Assembly: GCF_003610895.1 (NCBI RefSeq)
Contig: NZ_MCAS01000003.1
Coordinates: 62,001 to 126,000, forward strand
Direction: 5' to 3'
From: Paraburkholderia fungorum
GTDB lineage: Bacteria > Pseudomonadota > Gammaproteobacteria > Burkholderiales > Burkholderiaceae
Length of the DNA: 64,000 nucleotides
Each line of letters starts with the position of its first letter. The stretch's first letter is position 1. A program made the translations under genes and the position numbers. The notes beneath the pieces are model-generated. The model saw only the letters and a program-made list of their open reading frames with translations. It had not been told where the DNA came from and did no database searches. Shown here in pieces: positions 55,467 through 63,719 of the stretch.

Positions 55467-57087
55467 AGTGTCGGGACAGAACGGAAACGACGATACGGCT
55501 CACTTTCCAACCGCGGTTGCCGCGAAGCGCCCGAAGTGGCGCATGCAGCTTGTGTGGCTCGTGCCGCTTGTCGCCGTTCTGATAGCGGGCGGGTTGGCGG
55601 TGCAGTCGATCATGCAAAAAGGCCCGACGGTTACGATCAGTTTTGCCACAGGCGAGGGTATCGAGGCCGGCAAGACGAAGATCAAGTTCAAGAATGTCGA
55701 CATCGGTGTGATCAGAAGTCTCACCCTTTCCGACGATCACAAGACCGTGCTTGCCAGCGCCGAGATGTCGCGCAACGCTTCCAGCATGCTGGTTGACGAT
55801 ACCCGCTTCTGGGTGGTTCGGCCGCGCATTGCAGGCGGCACGGTGTCGGGTATCAGCACATTGATATCCGGTTCTCACATCGGCATGGATATCGGCACCT
55901 CGAAAAAAGCCCGGCGTGATTTTGTCGGTCTCGAGTCGCCGCCGGTTCTCGCTTCGGGGGCGCCCGGGCGGGCATTCGTGCTCAGGAGTGGCAGCATCGG
56001 TTCACTCGATATCGGCTCACCCGTATTTTTCCGCAGGCTTCAGGTTGGCCAGATCGTTTCCTACGCACTCGATCCTGATGGTGCGGGAATGAGCGTACAG
56101 GTTTTTATCAACGCGCCGTACGACCGGTACGTCACGAACGACACCCGCTTCTGGCAAGCGAGCGGTGTTGACGTGACTCTGGATACGACGGGCGTGAAGG
56201 TCAATACCGAATCGCTGGTCTCCATTCTGATTGGCGGCCTCGCGTTCGAGAACCCACCAGATACGACGAACAGGATCGAAGCAGACGCGAAGCGACAGTT
56301 CCGGCTTTTCGGTGATCGCGCCGACGCCATGAAGATGCACGATGCCGTCGTCGACAAATACGTGCTGAACTTCAATGAGTCGGTACGCGGATTGACCGTC
56401 GGCGCGCCAGTCGACTTCCGGGGTATCGTTGTTGGCGAGGTATCGGCGATTTCAGCGAACTTCGATCCGGTCAGTAAGGAATTCAATATCCCTGTCGAGG
56501 TCAGCATTTTTCCTGAACGCCTGATCTCGCGCGGAAACTGGCAAGGCAGCATTGGAAGCACGGCGTCCGAGCGAAAAGCGTTCGCGGACTATCTGATATC
56601 CAAAGGAATGCGGGCACAGTTGAGGACTGCGAGTCTTCTTACGGGGCAACTGTACATTGCGATCGATTTCTTCCCCTCGGCGCCAAAGGCGAAAGTGAAC
56701 TGGAGCAATGCAACGCCTGAATTGCCGACGGTGCCGGGCAACCTGCAGGGTCTGCAGGACTCCATCGCCAGTCTTGTCGCCAAGCTGAATGCCATTCCGT
56801 TTGAGGGAATCGGCAAAGACCTGCGCAAGACGTTGAACGATGCGGATTTGCTTCTGAACACCATCAATACAGACCTGGCACCGGATGCAAAAGCGACGCT
56901 GGCGGCTGCTCGTGAGGCGCTTACGTCGGCGAATCGAACGATGCAAAACGACTCGCCATTGCAGCAAAGCACGACGGAGACCATGCGTGAGCTGTCACGC
57001 GCCGCGGTTTCGATTCGCACGCTGGCCGACTATCTCCAACGTCATCCGGAAGCGCTGATTCGTGGCAAGACCGAGGATAAGCCATGA
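55459..57087 (+). CDS. pqiB: PqiB, MCE-domain protein spanning the periplasm
   Basis: A 542-residue protein starting with GTG. One N-terminal membrane helix (LVWLVPLVAVLIAGGLAV, about 29-46) is followed by three MlaD/MCE domains (about 50-140, 165-255 and 290-400) and a C-terminal helical region (about 430-530) that forms the needle in PqiB. It overlaps pqiA by 8 bp and pqiC by 4 bp. It makes a periplasmic channel for lipids. Confidence 0.94.
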   Translation: MNKVSGQNGNDDTAHFPTAVAAKRPKWRMQLVWLVPLVAVLIAGGLAVQSIMQKGPTVTISFATGEGIEAGKTKIKFKNVDIGVIRSLTLSDDHKTVLASAEMSRNASSMLVDDTRFWVVRPRIAGGTVSGISTLISGSHIGMDIGTSKKARRDFVGLESPPVLASGAPGRAFVLRSGSIGSLDIGSPVFFRRLQVGQIVSYALDPDGAGMSVQVFINAPYDRYVTNDTRFWQASGVDVTLDTTGVKVNTESLVSILIGGLAFENPPDTTNRIEADAKRQFRLFGDRADAMKMHDAVVDKYVLNFNESVRGLTVGAPVDFRGIVVGEVSAISANFDPVSKEFNIPVEVSIFPERLISRGNWQGSIGSTASERKAFADYLISKGMRAQLRTASLLTGQLYIAIDFFPSAPKAKVNWSNATPELPTVPGNLQGLQDSIASLVAKLNAIPFEGIGKDLRKTLNDADLLLNTINTDLAPDAKATLAAAREALTSANRTMQNDSPLQQSTTETMRELSRAAVSIRTLADYLQRHPEALIRGKTEDKP

Positions 57088-57680
57088 GCCGATTCTGTTC
57101 GTTTTCCGCGGCACTAGTCGTGCTTGCTCTTGTTACGGGGTGCGCAACGTCGCCATCGTCGCAGTTCTACACGCTGAGTCCTGTGCAAGGTGTCGAACTG
57201 CGGCCGCTTGTCAAATCCGCCAAACCGGTGGCAATTGCGATTGGCCTGGTGACGGTTCCGGAATTGATCGATCGCCCGCAAATCGTATCCACGGTTGACG
57301 AAAACCGCGTGTCGATCGATGAATTCGCGCGCTGGGCCGACCCGTTGAAGAGCCAGATTCCACGCGTACTGGCCGCAGATCTCACGCAACTTATCCCGGG
57401 GTCGATCGTATCCGTCTATCCACAACGTGTGGACGACAAGGTTTACCGCGTATCGGTTGACGTGCAGAGCTTCGATTCATCGACGAACGGCACGGTGACA
57501 CTGGCCGTGATCTGGTCGGTGCGCGCGCCTCAGCGGGGTGAACCGGTTGGCGGGCGCACGGTTGTACGCGAGGCCGTGAGCGGTCCTGGCTACGATGCGC
57601 GAGTCAACGCATACAGCCGCGCCCTCGCGTCCGTGGCGCGCGATATTGCTGTGGCGATGGGGTCAGTTGTATCGCAGTAG
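57084..57680 (+). CDS. pqiC: PqiC, outer-membrane lipoprotein
   Basis: A 198-residue ABC-type lipoprotein (DUF330). The signal has lipobox VTGC with Cys20, then SQFYTLSPVQ, the usual PqiC/YmbA opening, and IGLVTVPELIDRPQIV and EFARWADPLKSQIPRVLAADL. It anchors the outer end of the PqiB tube. It overlaps pqiB by ATGA. The operon's 3' end is not obvious; the first good terminator is 430 bp further. Confidence 0.93.
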   Translation: MSRFCSFSAALVVLALVTGCATSPSSQFYTLSPVQGVELRPLVKSAKPVAIAIGLVTVPELIDRPQIVSTVDENRVSIDEFARWADPLKSQIPRVLAADLTQLIPGSIVSVYPQRVDDKVYRVSVDVQSFDSSTNGTVTLAVIWSVRAPQRGEPVGGRTVVREAVSGPGYDARVNAYSRALASVARDIAVAMGSVVSQ

Positions 57681-58110
57681 AGAACAGGGAAACGAACTGA
57701 TGTGCGCGCGGCAGTGACTCACACAACACTTCGGCACCGGCAGCGCGTGGCATGGTCGAAGGACGAGCGGATGGGGCGGCGATCGAGGGGTTGCGCCTGT
57801 CGGCGATCTTGCCGGACACGACGACGAGGCCGGCGTTGACTTTGCGGTTCGCTCCGGAGAAGCGCGGCACGACGATGCCGGTTTCCCTCCGCGCGGTGCC
57901 AACTAGAAAAAAAACAGGCCTCTGCGCGATTTCTAAAGATTTTACTATTGAGCGGCAGGTGCTCTTACTTGAGAATCAGCTTCGCAGTAGCGCTCGGTAG
58001 GCGTCACTCGGTAGGCGTCATATACCGACCTATGTGTGCGACCGGTTAGCGTTGGCGAGTTTGAGCTCTTAGGTTCTAGTGTAGGCCCTCGAAGTAGCTA
58101 GGACCTTTAA
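57681..58110. other. Gene-poor region downstream of pqiC with a tandem 14-bp repeat
   Basis: I see no convincing gene here. Frames on both strands (82 and 88 codons) overlap each other and lack ribosome-binding sites. A tandem exact 14-mer, CTCGGTAGGCGTCA, lies at 57993-58006 and 58007-58020. The region ends in a strong terminator, so it could be a long 3' UTR of pqiABC or hold a small RNA. Confidence 0.4.
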
Positions 58111-58140
58111 GGCGTCACGGAAACGTGACGTCTTTTTTTT
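58111..58140 (+). terminator. Strong intrinsic terminator with GNRA loop
   Basis: GGCGTCACG (58111-58119) and CGTGACGTC (58124-58132) form a 9-bp stem (one G-U) closed by GAAA, followed by eight T (58133-58140). It reads on the plus strand. Confidence 0.9.
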
Positions 58141-58207
58141 GAACGCGTCCGGATGAAAACGTTTACGGCGGGCATGGGGCTGCGTTTTGTCCGCTGCCTT
58201 GCCACGT

Positions 58208-58594
58208 TCAAGCCAGTTTTCTGGAAGCTTCGGCGGTTATCGGGCTGGAGTGCACGTCATGCCTGGGGGATGCGTGATTTTGCTGGACACCGTTCGGCAA
58301 AGTCGCCGTGAGCAAGCTAGCTTGTCCGTCCGCTGGAATCGTGCTTCCAGTGCCCGGTTCGAGAATGCTGCCGGAGCTGGCAAGGCAGAGCCAGGCGGAT
58401 TGCTCGTGTGCATGGAGATCGACTTCCTGCAGCCAGTTGGCTCCGCATACGCGACAACGGAATCGGCTGACGAGAATAGGGCTGCGAAGCATCGGCCGCA
58501 GTTTTCGCGGCTTTCCCGTGCGATCGAACGTTGAAGGCGGGGAGACGGTGCCTCCTTGTCTGACCAACCGCTGGCACGAGTCACAAAATTGCAT
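58208..58594 (-). CDS. Small zinc-ribbon-like protein, unrecognised
   Basis: A 128-residue protein with two Cys pairs near the N-terminus: C-x2-C (FCDSC, residues 4-7) and C-x2-C (CRVCGANW, about 47-50), followed by HAHEQSAWLCL. The Ser/Thr/Pro-rich C-terminus looks disordered. This resembles small DksA- or zinc-ribbon-type proteins but I cannot name a family. It faces the terminator at 58111 and has no close neighbour. It could be chance, as the codon use is less biased than in neighbouring genes. Confidence 0.5.
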   Translation of the reverse strand: MQFCDSCQRLVRQGGTVSPPSTFDRTGKPRKLRPMLRSPILVSRFRCRVCGANWLQEVDLHAHEQSAWLCLASSGSILEPGTGSTIPADGQASLLTATLPNGVQQNHASPRHDVHSSPITAEASRKLA

Positions 58595-58951
58595 CGCCGG
58601 GAAACTCTGATGGAAACGCGCCAGATGTTAGCACGCAGATAAGCGTCCGGTTCCTGCCTGGACGATATCGTTCAATGCCGTGCGTACCCGGAATGAAGAG
58701 GGGGCTGTCAAGCGCGGACGCCTGAACTGCTCGTCCACGGAAGCGGCCTCAGCTGGTCGCTGAGTTCAATCATCGATCGCGGAAGAACAGATGCTGGCTC
58801 CTGTCGGAAAAATTGCATTGACCCCGCCCGCTGCGGACGTGCCGGCGTGTTCATTCCTGTTTCCATCGCAAGTGCAGGCGATTCAATCACCATCAGATGC
58901 CGTCAGCGTCATGTCTCGAAACGGACTCCGAAACAACGAGGGGCTGGCGCA
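58595..58951. other. Region upstream of the AraC gene
   Basis: No gene is supported in these 357 bp. Several short frames lack ribosome-binding sites. The AraC gene's ribosome-binding site (GAGGGG, 58939-58944) is at the end. I saw no clear operator. Confidence 0.4.
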
Positions 58952-59977
58952 ATGAAGGGTATCCGGACTGAAGTCATTGCGGCAAATGACCCCGAAGAAG
59001 CTGTTGAACGGCTCTCACCCATCTTCGGGAGTGTAGCTGTCGTACCCAACGCCGCAGGTGAATTCGATTTCAGACTTGTGGCCAATTTTGCCGAAGGGAT
59101 GGCTGCGCATCGGCTCACGACAACAAGCGGCGGCACGGTCACGTTTCACGAGCCCTTTGATGGCTATCTGCTTGCGATTGTCGACAGCGGTGGACTCGCA
59201 GTCGACCTGAAGCATGCGCAATTCGAGTGCCTGAGTCGCGGTTGTCTGATGCTGGACCCCACGGAAGTCAGGCGTTGGCGCTGGCAGCCAGGCAGCTGCG
59301 AGATGCTGCTCATCGGCACCACGGAATTCAATCAACGGCTCGTCTCGTTGCTCGATTGCCCGATACCGACTCGCGCGAGGTTCGAGGCAGGTGTTCCCGG
59401 GGATTCCCATGGCGTTTCGATCGCGCGCGGCATCGCCGATCTGGTACGACGTTGTGCTGCGAGCGAGACGGCTGATATTCCCGGGGCGCGACAGACTATT
59501 CGTTGTCTGCGCGATGCGCTCACAACCGCGTTACTGTTCCAGATCCCCAATAACTACTCGCGCTTACTGAGCGGGCGACCGCCAGGACTGTCGCCTCGCC
59601 ACGTGAGCCGTGCCGTCGATTTCATTCATGCTCATGCCGGCGAAGCAATTTCTGTCGAGGATATCGCAAAGGCGGCAAGCACCAGTATCCGATCGCTCCA
59701 GACTGGCTTTGCAGACAGCAAGGGGATGTCCCCCATGGCCTATCTGAAAGGGGTGCGCCTTGCAAAAGTGCGGGAGGATCTGCTCGCGACACAGCATGAC
59801 GTTTCCATCGCGGCGGTTGCCAGACGCTGGGGCTTCTCGCACATGGGCCTGTTCGCCAAGGCGTATGGCGAAGCGTTCGGCGAACTGCCTTCGATGACGC
59901 GGAAACGCTTCATGTTGGGAGTCGAAGGGAATGTGTCGGTCCGTATGATCGACAGGACCTCGCAGACCGAGTCCTGA
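58952..59977 (+). CDS. AraC-family transcriptional regulator
   Basis: A 341-residue regulator. The N-terminal part (about 1-200: FHEPFDGYLLAIVDSGG, then RGCLMLDPTEVRRW) is the AraC-binding-like domain of the AraC_binding_2 type. The C-terminal domain has two helix-turn-helix units (ISVEDIAKAASTSIRSLQTGF and VSIAAVARRWGFSHMGLFAKAYGEAFGELP). The ATG at 58952 follows GAGGGG; the longer frame is not supported. It lies 664 bp before the fimbrial operon and may regulate it, but no site is identified. Confidence 0.88.
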   Translation: MKGIRTEVIAANDPEEAVERLSPIFGSVAVVPNAAGEFDFRLVANFAEGMAAHRLTTTSGGTVTFHEPFDGYLLAIVDSGGLAVDLKHAQFECLSRGCLMLDPTEVRRWRWQPGSCEMLLIGTTEFNQRLVSLLDCPIPTRARFEAGVPGDSHGVSIARGIADLVRRCAASETADIPGARQTIRCLRDALTTALLFQIPNNYSRLLSGRPPGLSPRHVSRAVDFIHAHAGEAISVEDIAKAASTSIRSLQTGFADSKGMSPMAYLKGVRLAKVREDLLATQHDVSIAAVARRWGFSHMGLFAKAYGEAFGELPSMTRKRFMLGVEGNVSVRMIDRTSQTES

Positions 59978-60640
59978 TAGCACGTTCTTTTACGTCAATT
60001 TCAGTGTGATCCCGCGTGCGCGCGGGTCTCCTTTCGGGAAAGCGTCATGAGCTCGGATCCGGGAGTTGACGGGGGCGTCCGGGTGGCACCGCGCCGGAAT
60101 AACGTCTATTAACCTAAACGTGTGGAATCGCTAATAACGGCAGAATGCCATCTCTATTGAGTAAGGGCATTCAGCGGTTTGCCAGTTCACCATGCATCTT
60201 GAATTGAGAGATAAATTATTGCTCACTATGAGTTGACTCGACTGGATTGTCGAGGCAATTGAATTTGTTAAATTGTTTTAACAAATTTTCGTATCGTAAA
60301 TGGATAAATTGCACGAGATATCTTCTCTGGCCGGGGCGGAAAATGTAGCTTATAAATGAGAATGATTTAACGAAAAAACCGGCCAGGAGCGGGTTTGTGC
60401 GATACGGACAGGAGTTGTGCACTTAAATTTTTGAGTCGAATTTTGCTCAACCTATCAGAGCATTAAAAACATCTTCTTCAGCAAATGGACGAATTACGAT
60501 TTCCCGGCGGGAGTCGAATCCGTATTATTCGTTTCTGAGAACTGCTTATGTCGATGTTTTCATATCTTCAGAATTTAAAAACAGAGTCTGGTGAAAACAG
60601 GATCGGCGGCAAGCACGGTCAATTTTAAAGGTTTCATGGT
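59978..60640. other. AT-rich region upstream of the fimbrial operon with a long dyad
   Basis: No gene is supported in these 663 bp; a 68-codon minus-strand frame has no support. The sequence from about 60110 on is much more AT-rich than the rest of the window. AATTTGTTAAA (60262-60272) and TTTAACAAATT (60277-60287) form a perfect 11-bp hairpin with a TTGT loop. AT-rich fimbrial promoters are often silenced by H-NS-like proteins, which is a reasonable inference here. Confidence 0.55.
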
Positions 60641-61957
60641 ATGGATTTGACTAATTACTGGTATTCGCCAGTCCGCTTTGTCAAGCTTATTTTTGCGATT
60701 GCCCTATTTGTATTTGGAAGCACCAATGCGCGGGCCGTTTGTGCGGAGTCGGGGTACGGGCCCGGGGATGGTTTGTGGTACCCAGCGCAGAACTATCCGA
60801 TTGGGCCGGCGAGCGTGTCGGTCTATCCGCAGAAGTTCATGCCCGTGGGAACGGTGTTGTTCGACCAGATCTATCCCATGGGCTATCTGCTGGGGAACCC
60901 CGAGGCGGTCCTCGCCAAATGCACCGATACGGCAAGCGCGGCGACGGTCTCGGCTGCGTTGCGGCTGGACGATACCTACCAGTACGGAAGCTTCCTCGTT
61001 GGGTCGACCAAATACTATTTCACGCAGTATGTGTATCCGGCACTGGCGCCTGCCACGATGCACACGACCGTCGGGTACAAATTGTATGGCGTGATGGCCG
61101 ATGGATCGCAGAAGGAACTGGTGTTTAACGATAGTGGTGCGCCTTCGAACACGGCCGTGGTGTTCCGGTCGTCAGGTGGGTATGAGCGTTCCACACGTGC
61201 CGACCGCATCACCTATCCCTATGTCGTCAAGGCGAAACACTTTCCCAGTGTCAGGCTCGTCATGGTCCGTTCGCCTTACGACGACAACAACTTCTGTTGC
61301 GTGAGTGACGGCTATATCGGCCGCATTGGCATCGCGCATACCGACTACGGCGGCGGCAGTACCGACGCGACGTATGGCTACATCAAGTTCGGCAACTATC
61401 AACCGTCCGCCGGGCCGGCGTGCGGGGTGGTCAATGTTCCGCGTACGGTCGATCTGGGCGCTCATCCGATATCGGCGATATCCGGCGGTGCCGCGCCTTG
61501 GATTTCGTTTGCCGTCACCTACGAGTGTACGGACAGGAATTCACCCGTCGGCACGCTGCGCATTGGATTCGAACCGCAAAACAAGGCAAACCTTGTTGCG
61601 AGCAACTACGGGTATCTCACATCGGACGCGGTGACAGCGGCGGCTTCCGGGGTCGGCATTGTCTATCGCCGTCAAGGGGAAACCGGTCGCCGGTTCTGGA
61701 TTCAGAACTCCGGATGTCAGGGGAGCAGTTCGGCTGCGCAGAATAATTCGAACTGCTATGCGGCTCGATCGCAGACCCAGGCACAGGGCTGGTATCAGGT
61801 CAGACCGGCGGGCACCAGTCATGCGGCGACGTTTGGATATACCGACTACACGGAACCCTTCGAAGCGCGTCTGGAAATGCTCCCGAATACATCGGCAAGT
61901 GGTGTGACCGCAGGCAAGGTTTCGGCGAACGTCAACGTCCTGGTCAACCAGCCCTAG
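60641..61957 (+). CDS. Fimbrial tip adhesin-like protein
   Basis: A 438-residue secreted protein. The signal peptide is VKLIFAIALFVFGSTNARA. The N-terminal part (about 32-260) is Tyr/Gly-rich with Cys residues, and the C-terminal part (about 265-438) has the pilin-domain pattern (CGVVNVPRTVDLG at the start, GVTAGKVSANVNVLVNQP at the end). Two-domain proteins of this kind are tip adhesins in chaperone-usher pili. It is the first gene of the operon, before the pilin gene; AAAGG lies upstream. The receptor is unknown. Confidence 0.8.
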   Translation: MDLTNYWYSPVRFVKLIFAIALFVFGSTNARAVCAESGYGPGDGLWYPAQNYPIGPASVSVYPQKFMPVGTVLFDQIYPMGYLLGNPEAVLAKCTDTASAATVSAALRLDDTYQYGSFLVGSTKYYFTQYVYPALAPATMHTTVGYKLYGVMADGSQKELVFNDSGAPSNTAVVFRSSGGYERSTRADRITYPYVVKAKHFPSVRLVMVRSPYDDNNFCCVSDGYIGRIGIAHTDYGGGSTDATYGYIKFGNYQPSAGPACGVVNVPRTVDLGAHPISAISGGAAPWISFAVTYECTDRNSPVGTLRIGFEPQNKANLVASNYGYLTSDAVTAAASGVGIVYRRQGETGRRFWIQNSGCQGSSSAAQNNSNCYAARSQTQAQGWYQVRPAGTSHAATFGYTDYTEPFEARLEMLPNTSASGVTAGKVSANVNVLVNQP

Positions 61958-62074
61958 AGCAGCATCAGGGCGCGTTGCAGGGGAAAGGATTGCAATCGAG
62001 GCGTGCGCGCCATGCGGATGCCCCGATTGAGAAAGAGCAGTTCGCCGCATGGGTTCATGGGCGATCGCGTGGAG

Positions 62075-62117
62075 TGACTGCGCGAGATATCGGCGAATCC
62101 GGTATCTGGCGTAGTCA
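62075..62117 (+). promoter_or_regulatory. 19-bp hairpin between adhesin and pilin genes
   Basis: TGACTGCGCGAGATATCGG (62075-62093) pairs with the segment 62099-62117 in 18 of 19 positions (16 Watson-Crick, two G-U), over a CGAAT loop. It ends 34 nt before the pilin ATG. An RNA processing, stability or attenuation role is likely. Confidence 0.65.
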
Positions 62118-62151
62118 GATGATCAATAGCAGATTTGTTTGAGGATGCATC

Positions 62152-62691
62152 ATGTTGAAGAAGCTCGCAGTGGTTGTTGCAGTATCGGGTCTGGTTGCAG
62201 TGCCGGGGCTTGCTCAAGCCCAGAGCAGCACGATCACGTTCAATGGCGAAGTGGTTGCCACGACTTGCGATCCCGCGGTGACGGGGGGTAACTACACCGT
62301 CACGCTGGATCAGGTTGCACAAAGCAAGCTGAGCGCGGCGGCGGGGCAGTACGGCGCGCTGAGCGTGCCCTTCTCGATCCAGGTGCTGAATTGCCCGGTG
62401 GGCGTCACGAAGGTTGGCGCGGTGCTCAACTCGAGCACGTACGACGCGACGACGGGCAACCTGATTGATCCGACCACGTACGGCACCGACGCAGTCCAGA
62501 TCCAGGTCATGGACGGCGCGAGTAGCGGCAAGCAGGTGGTCGTCGGGGCAGCAACTCCGGTGTCGTACGCGACGGTGTCGAGCGGCGCAGCCACCATTCC
62601 GATGGCGGCGTACTACTACGTGAAGAACACGGCAGGCGTCAAGGTCGGCCCGATCAAGACCACCGCGGTCTACGCCTTGCGTACCCAGTAA
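62152..62691 (+). CDS. Major fimbrial subunit (type 1 pilin)
   Basis: A 179-residue pilin. The signal peptide is MLKKLAVVVAVSGLVAVPGLAQA, and the mature N-terminus (SSTITFNGEVVATTCDP) includes the donor strand and the first Cys, paired with the Cys in VLNCPVG. The C-terminus AVYALRTQ is typical, though it has no penultimate Tyr as in FimA. It polymerises by donor-strand exchange with the aid of the chaperone and usher encoded downstream. Confidence 0.9.
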   Translation: MLKKLAVVVAVSGLVAVPGLAQAQSSTITFNGEVVATTCDPAVTGGNYTVTLDQVAQSKLSAAAGQYGALSVPFSIQVLNCPVGVTKVGAVLNSSTYDATTGNLIDPTTYGTDAVQIQVMDGASSGKQVVVGAATPVSYATVSSGAATIPMAAYYYVKNTAGVKVGPIKTTAVYALRTQ

Positions 62692-62702
62692 CGGCGGGTT
62701 GA

Positions 62703-62733
62703 CCGTTGGGACATGAAGCAGGTGTCCCAACGG
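62703..62733 (+). terminator. Hairpin after the pilin gene
   Basis: CCGTTGGGACA (62703-62713) pairs perfectly with TGTCCCAACGG (62723-62733) over 9 nt, 11 bp after the pilin stop. It lacks a U-run, so it probably lets part of transcription through and protects the pilin mRNA, rather than stopping all. Confidence 0.65.
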
Positions 62734-62799
62734 CTCCTGCAGGGGGCTTATGGTCTTCAGTCATTGAAGATCCGCAATTGAAATAATTAAGGTATCCAG

Positions 62800-63579
62800 A
62801 TGTTATTTTCTCGGCGCATGTATTCCATCGGAGTACGTTTGCCTGCTGTCTTGCTGTCTCTTCTCATGATCGGCACAAGTGCCGAAGCCGGGGTCGTGAT
62901 GCATGGGACGCGGGTCATCTATCCGGCGGAACAGAATTTTGTGACGGTCAGGCTGGCCAATCAGGACAAAGCGCCCCATCTGGTTCAAACGTGGGTCGAC
63001 GATGGCAAGGGAGCGCCTGCCGAAGACGCAGCTGGCGCACCGTTTGTCGTGATGCCGCCGCTGTTCCGGATTGCTGCCGAGGGGCAGCAGTCTGTGCGCG
63101 TGATGTTTAGTCCGAACGCGGAGCTGCCCACGGATCGCGAGTCGCTCTACTGGTTCAATTTTCTTCAGATCCCCCCCGACGACAGGGCGGAACAGAAAGA
63201 AGGGACAGCCCGGATTGCGATCTCTTTCCTCAATCAGGTCAAGCTGCTTTACCGTCCTCCGGGCATCAAGGGTGCGGTGGGCGACCTGCCGGATCACCTT
63301 GAATTTCGCCTGAATCGCGTGGGGAAAGGTTGGCAGATTACAGCGAAGAATCCAACCGGGTTCTACGCAACGTTTCAGGACAGCGCGCGAATTCGATCCG
63401 GTGCTGAGGCGTTACCAATCGACTTCGGCGGCGAGGTGACGCTGGCGCCTTTCTCTTCGATCACATGGCGGGTGGCGAGTGAAAAGACCACGATTGCGTC
63501 ACCCACTATCGAATTCTCGCTCATCGACGATTCGAGCAATCTCAGGTCGGTTCGCCGGCCCGTCGAGACGCTTCGATAG
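62800..63579 (+). CDS. Periplasmic fimbrial chaperone (PapD/FimC family)
   Basis: A 259-residue chaperone. The signal peptide (LPAVLLSLLMIGTSAEA) precedes GVVMHGTRVIYPAEQN, with the conserved Arg in GTRVIYP. The F1-G1 loop lysine is in NQVKLLYRP, and FSSITWRV... ends the second domain. It captures pilin subunits and hands them to the usher. The N-terminus reads 6-7 residues longer than usual; an ATG at 62818 is an alternative start. Confidence 0.92.
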   Translation: MLFSRRMYSIGVRLPAVLLSLLMIGTSAEAGVVMHGTRVIYPAEQNFVTVRLANQDKAPHLVQTWVDDGKGAPAEDAAGAPFVVMPPLFRIAAEGQQSVRVMFSPNAELPTDRESLYWFNFLQIPPDDRAEQKEGTARIAISFLNQVKLLYRPPGIKGAVGDLPDHLEFRLNRVGKGWQITAKNPTGFYATFQDSARIRSGAEALPIDFGGEVTLAPFSSITWRVASEKTTIASPTIEFSLIDDSSNLRSVRRPVETLR

Positions 63580-63637
63580 ATGCGGATTCAGGCGGTCACG
63601 CTCAAGGCCGTAGTGATCACAAACAACTCGGGTTAAT

Positions 63638-63668
63638 CAGAGACCTCAAGCAGTCCGATGGGTCTCTG
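63638..63668 (+). promoter_or_regulatory. Hairpin between chaperone and usher genes
   Basis: CAGAGACC (63638-63645) pairs perfectly with GGTCTCTG (63661-63668) over 15 nt. It is the third hairpin in the three gaps of this operon. Confidence 0.5.
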
Positions 63669-63719
63669 TTGGATCGGCTCGTCCGCCAGAAGCGGCGGCA
63701 GCCATGAAAGGGACTTCGT

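Noticed and set aside
57604..58000. Overlapping 82- and 88-codon frames after pqiC
   Set aside because: They lie on opposite strands over the same DNA, lack ribosome-binding sites and one runs into pqiC.
60350..60372. Fur-box-like sequence (AATGAGAATGATTT)
   Set aside because: Only about half of the 19-bp consensus matches, the region is AT-rich, and no iron-related gene is near.
60216..60422. 68-codon minus-strand frame in the AT-rich region
   Set aside because: No ribosome-binding site, no similarity, and it spans the 11-bp hairpin; likely chance.
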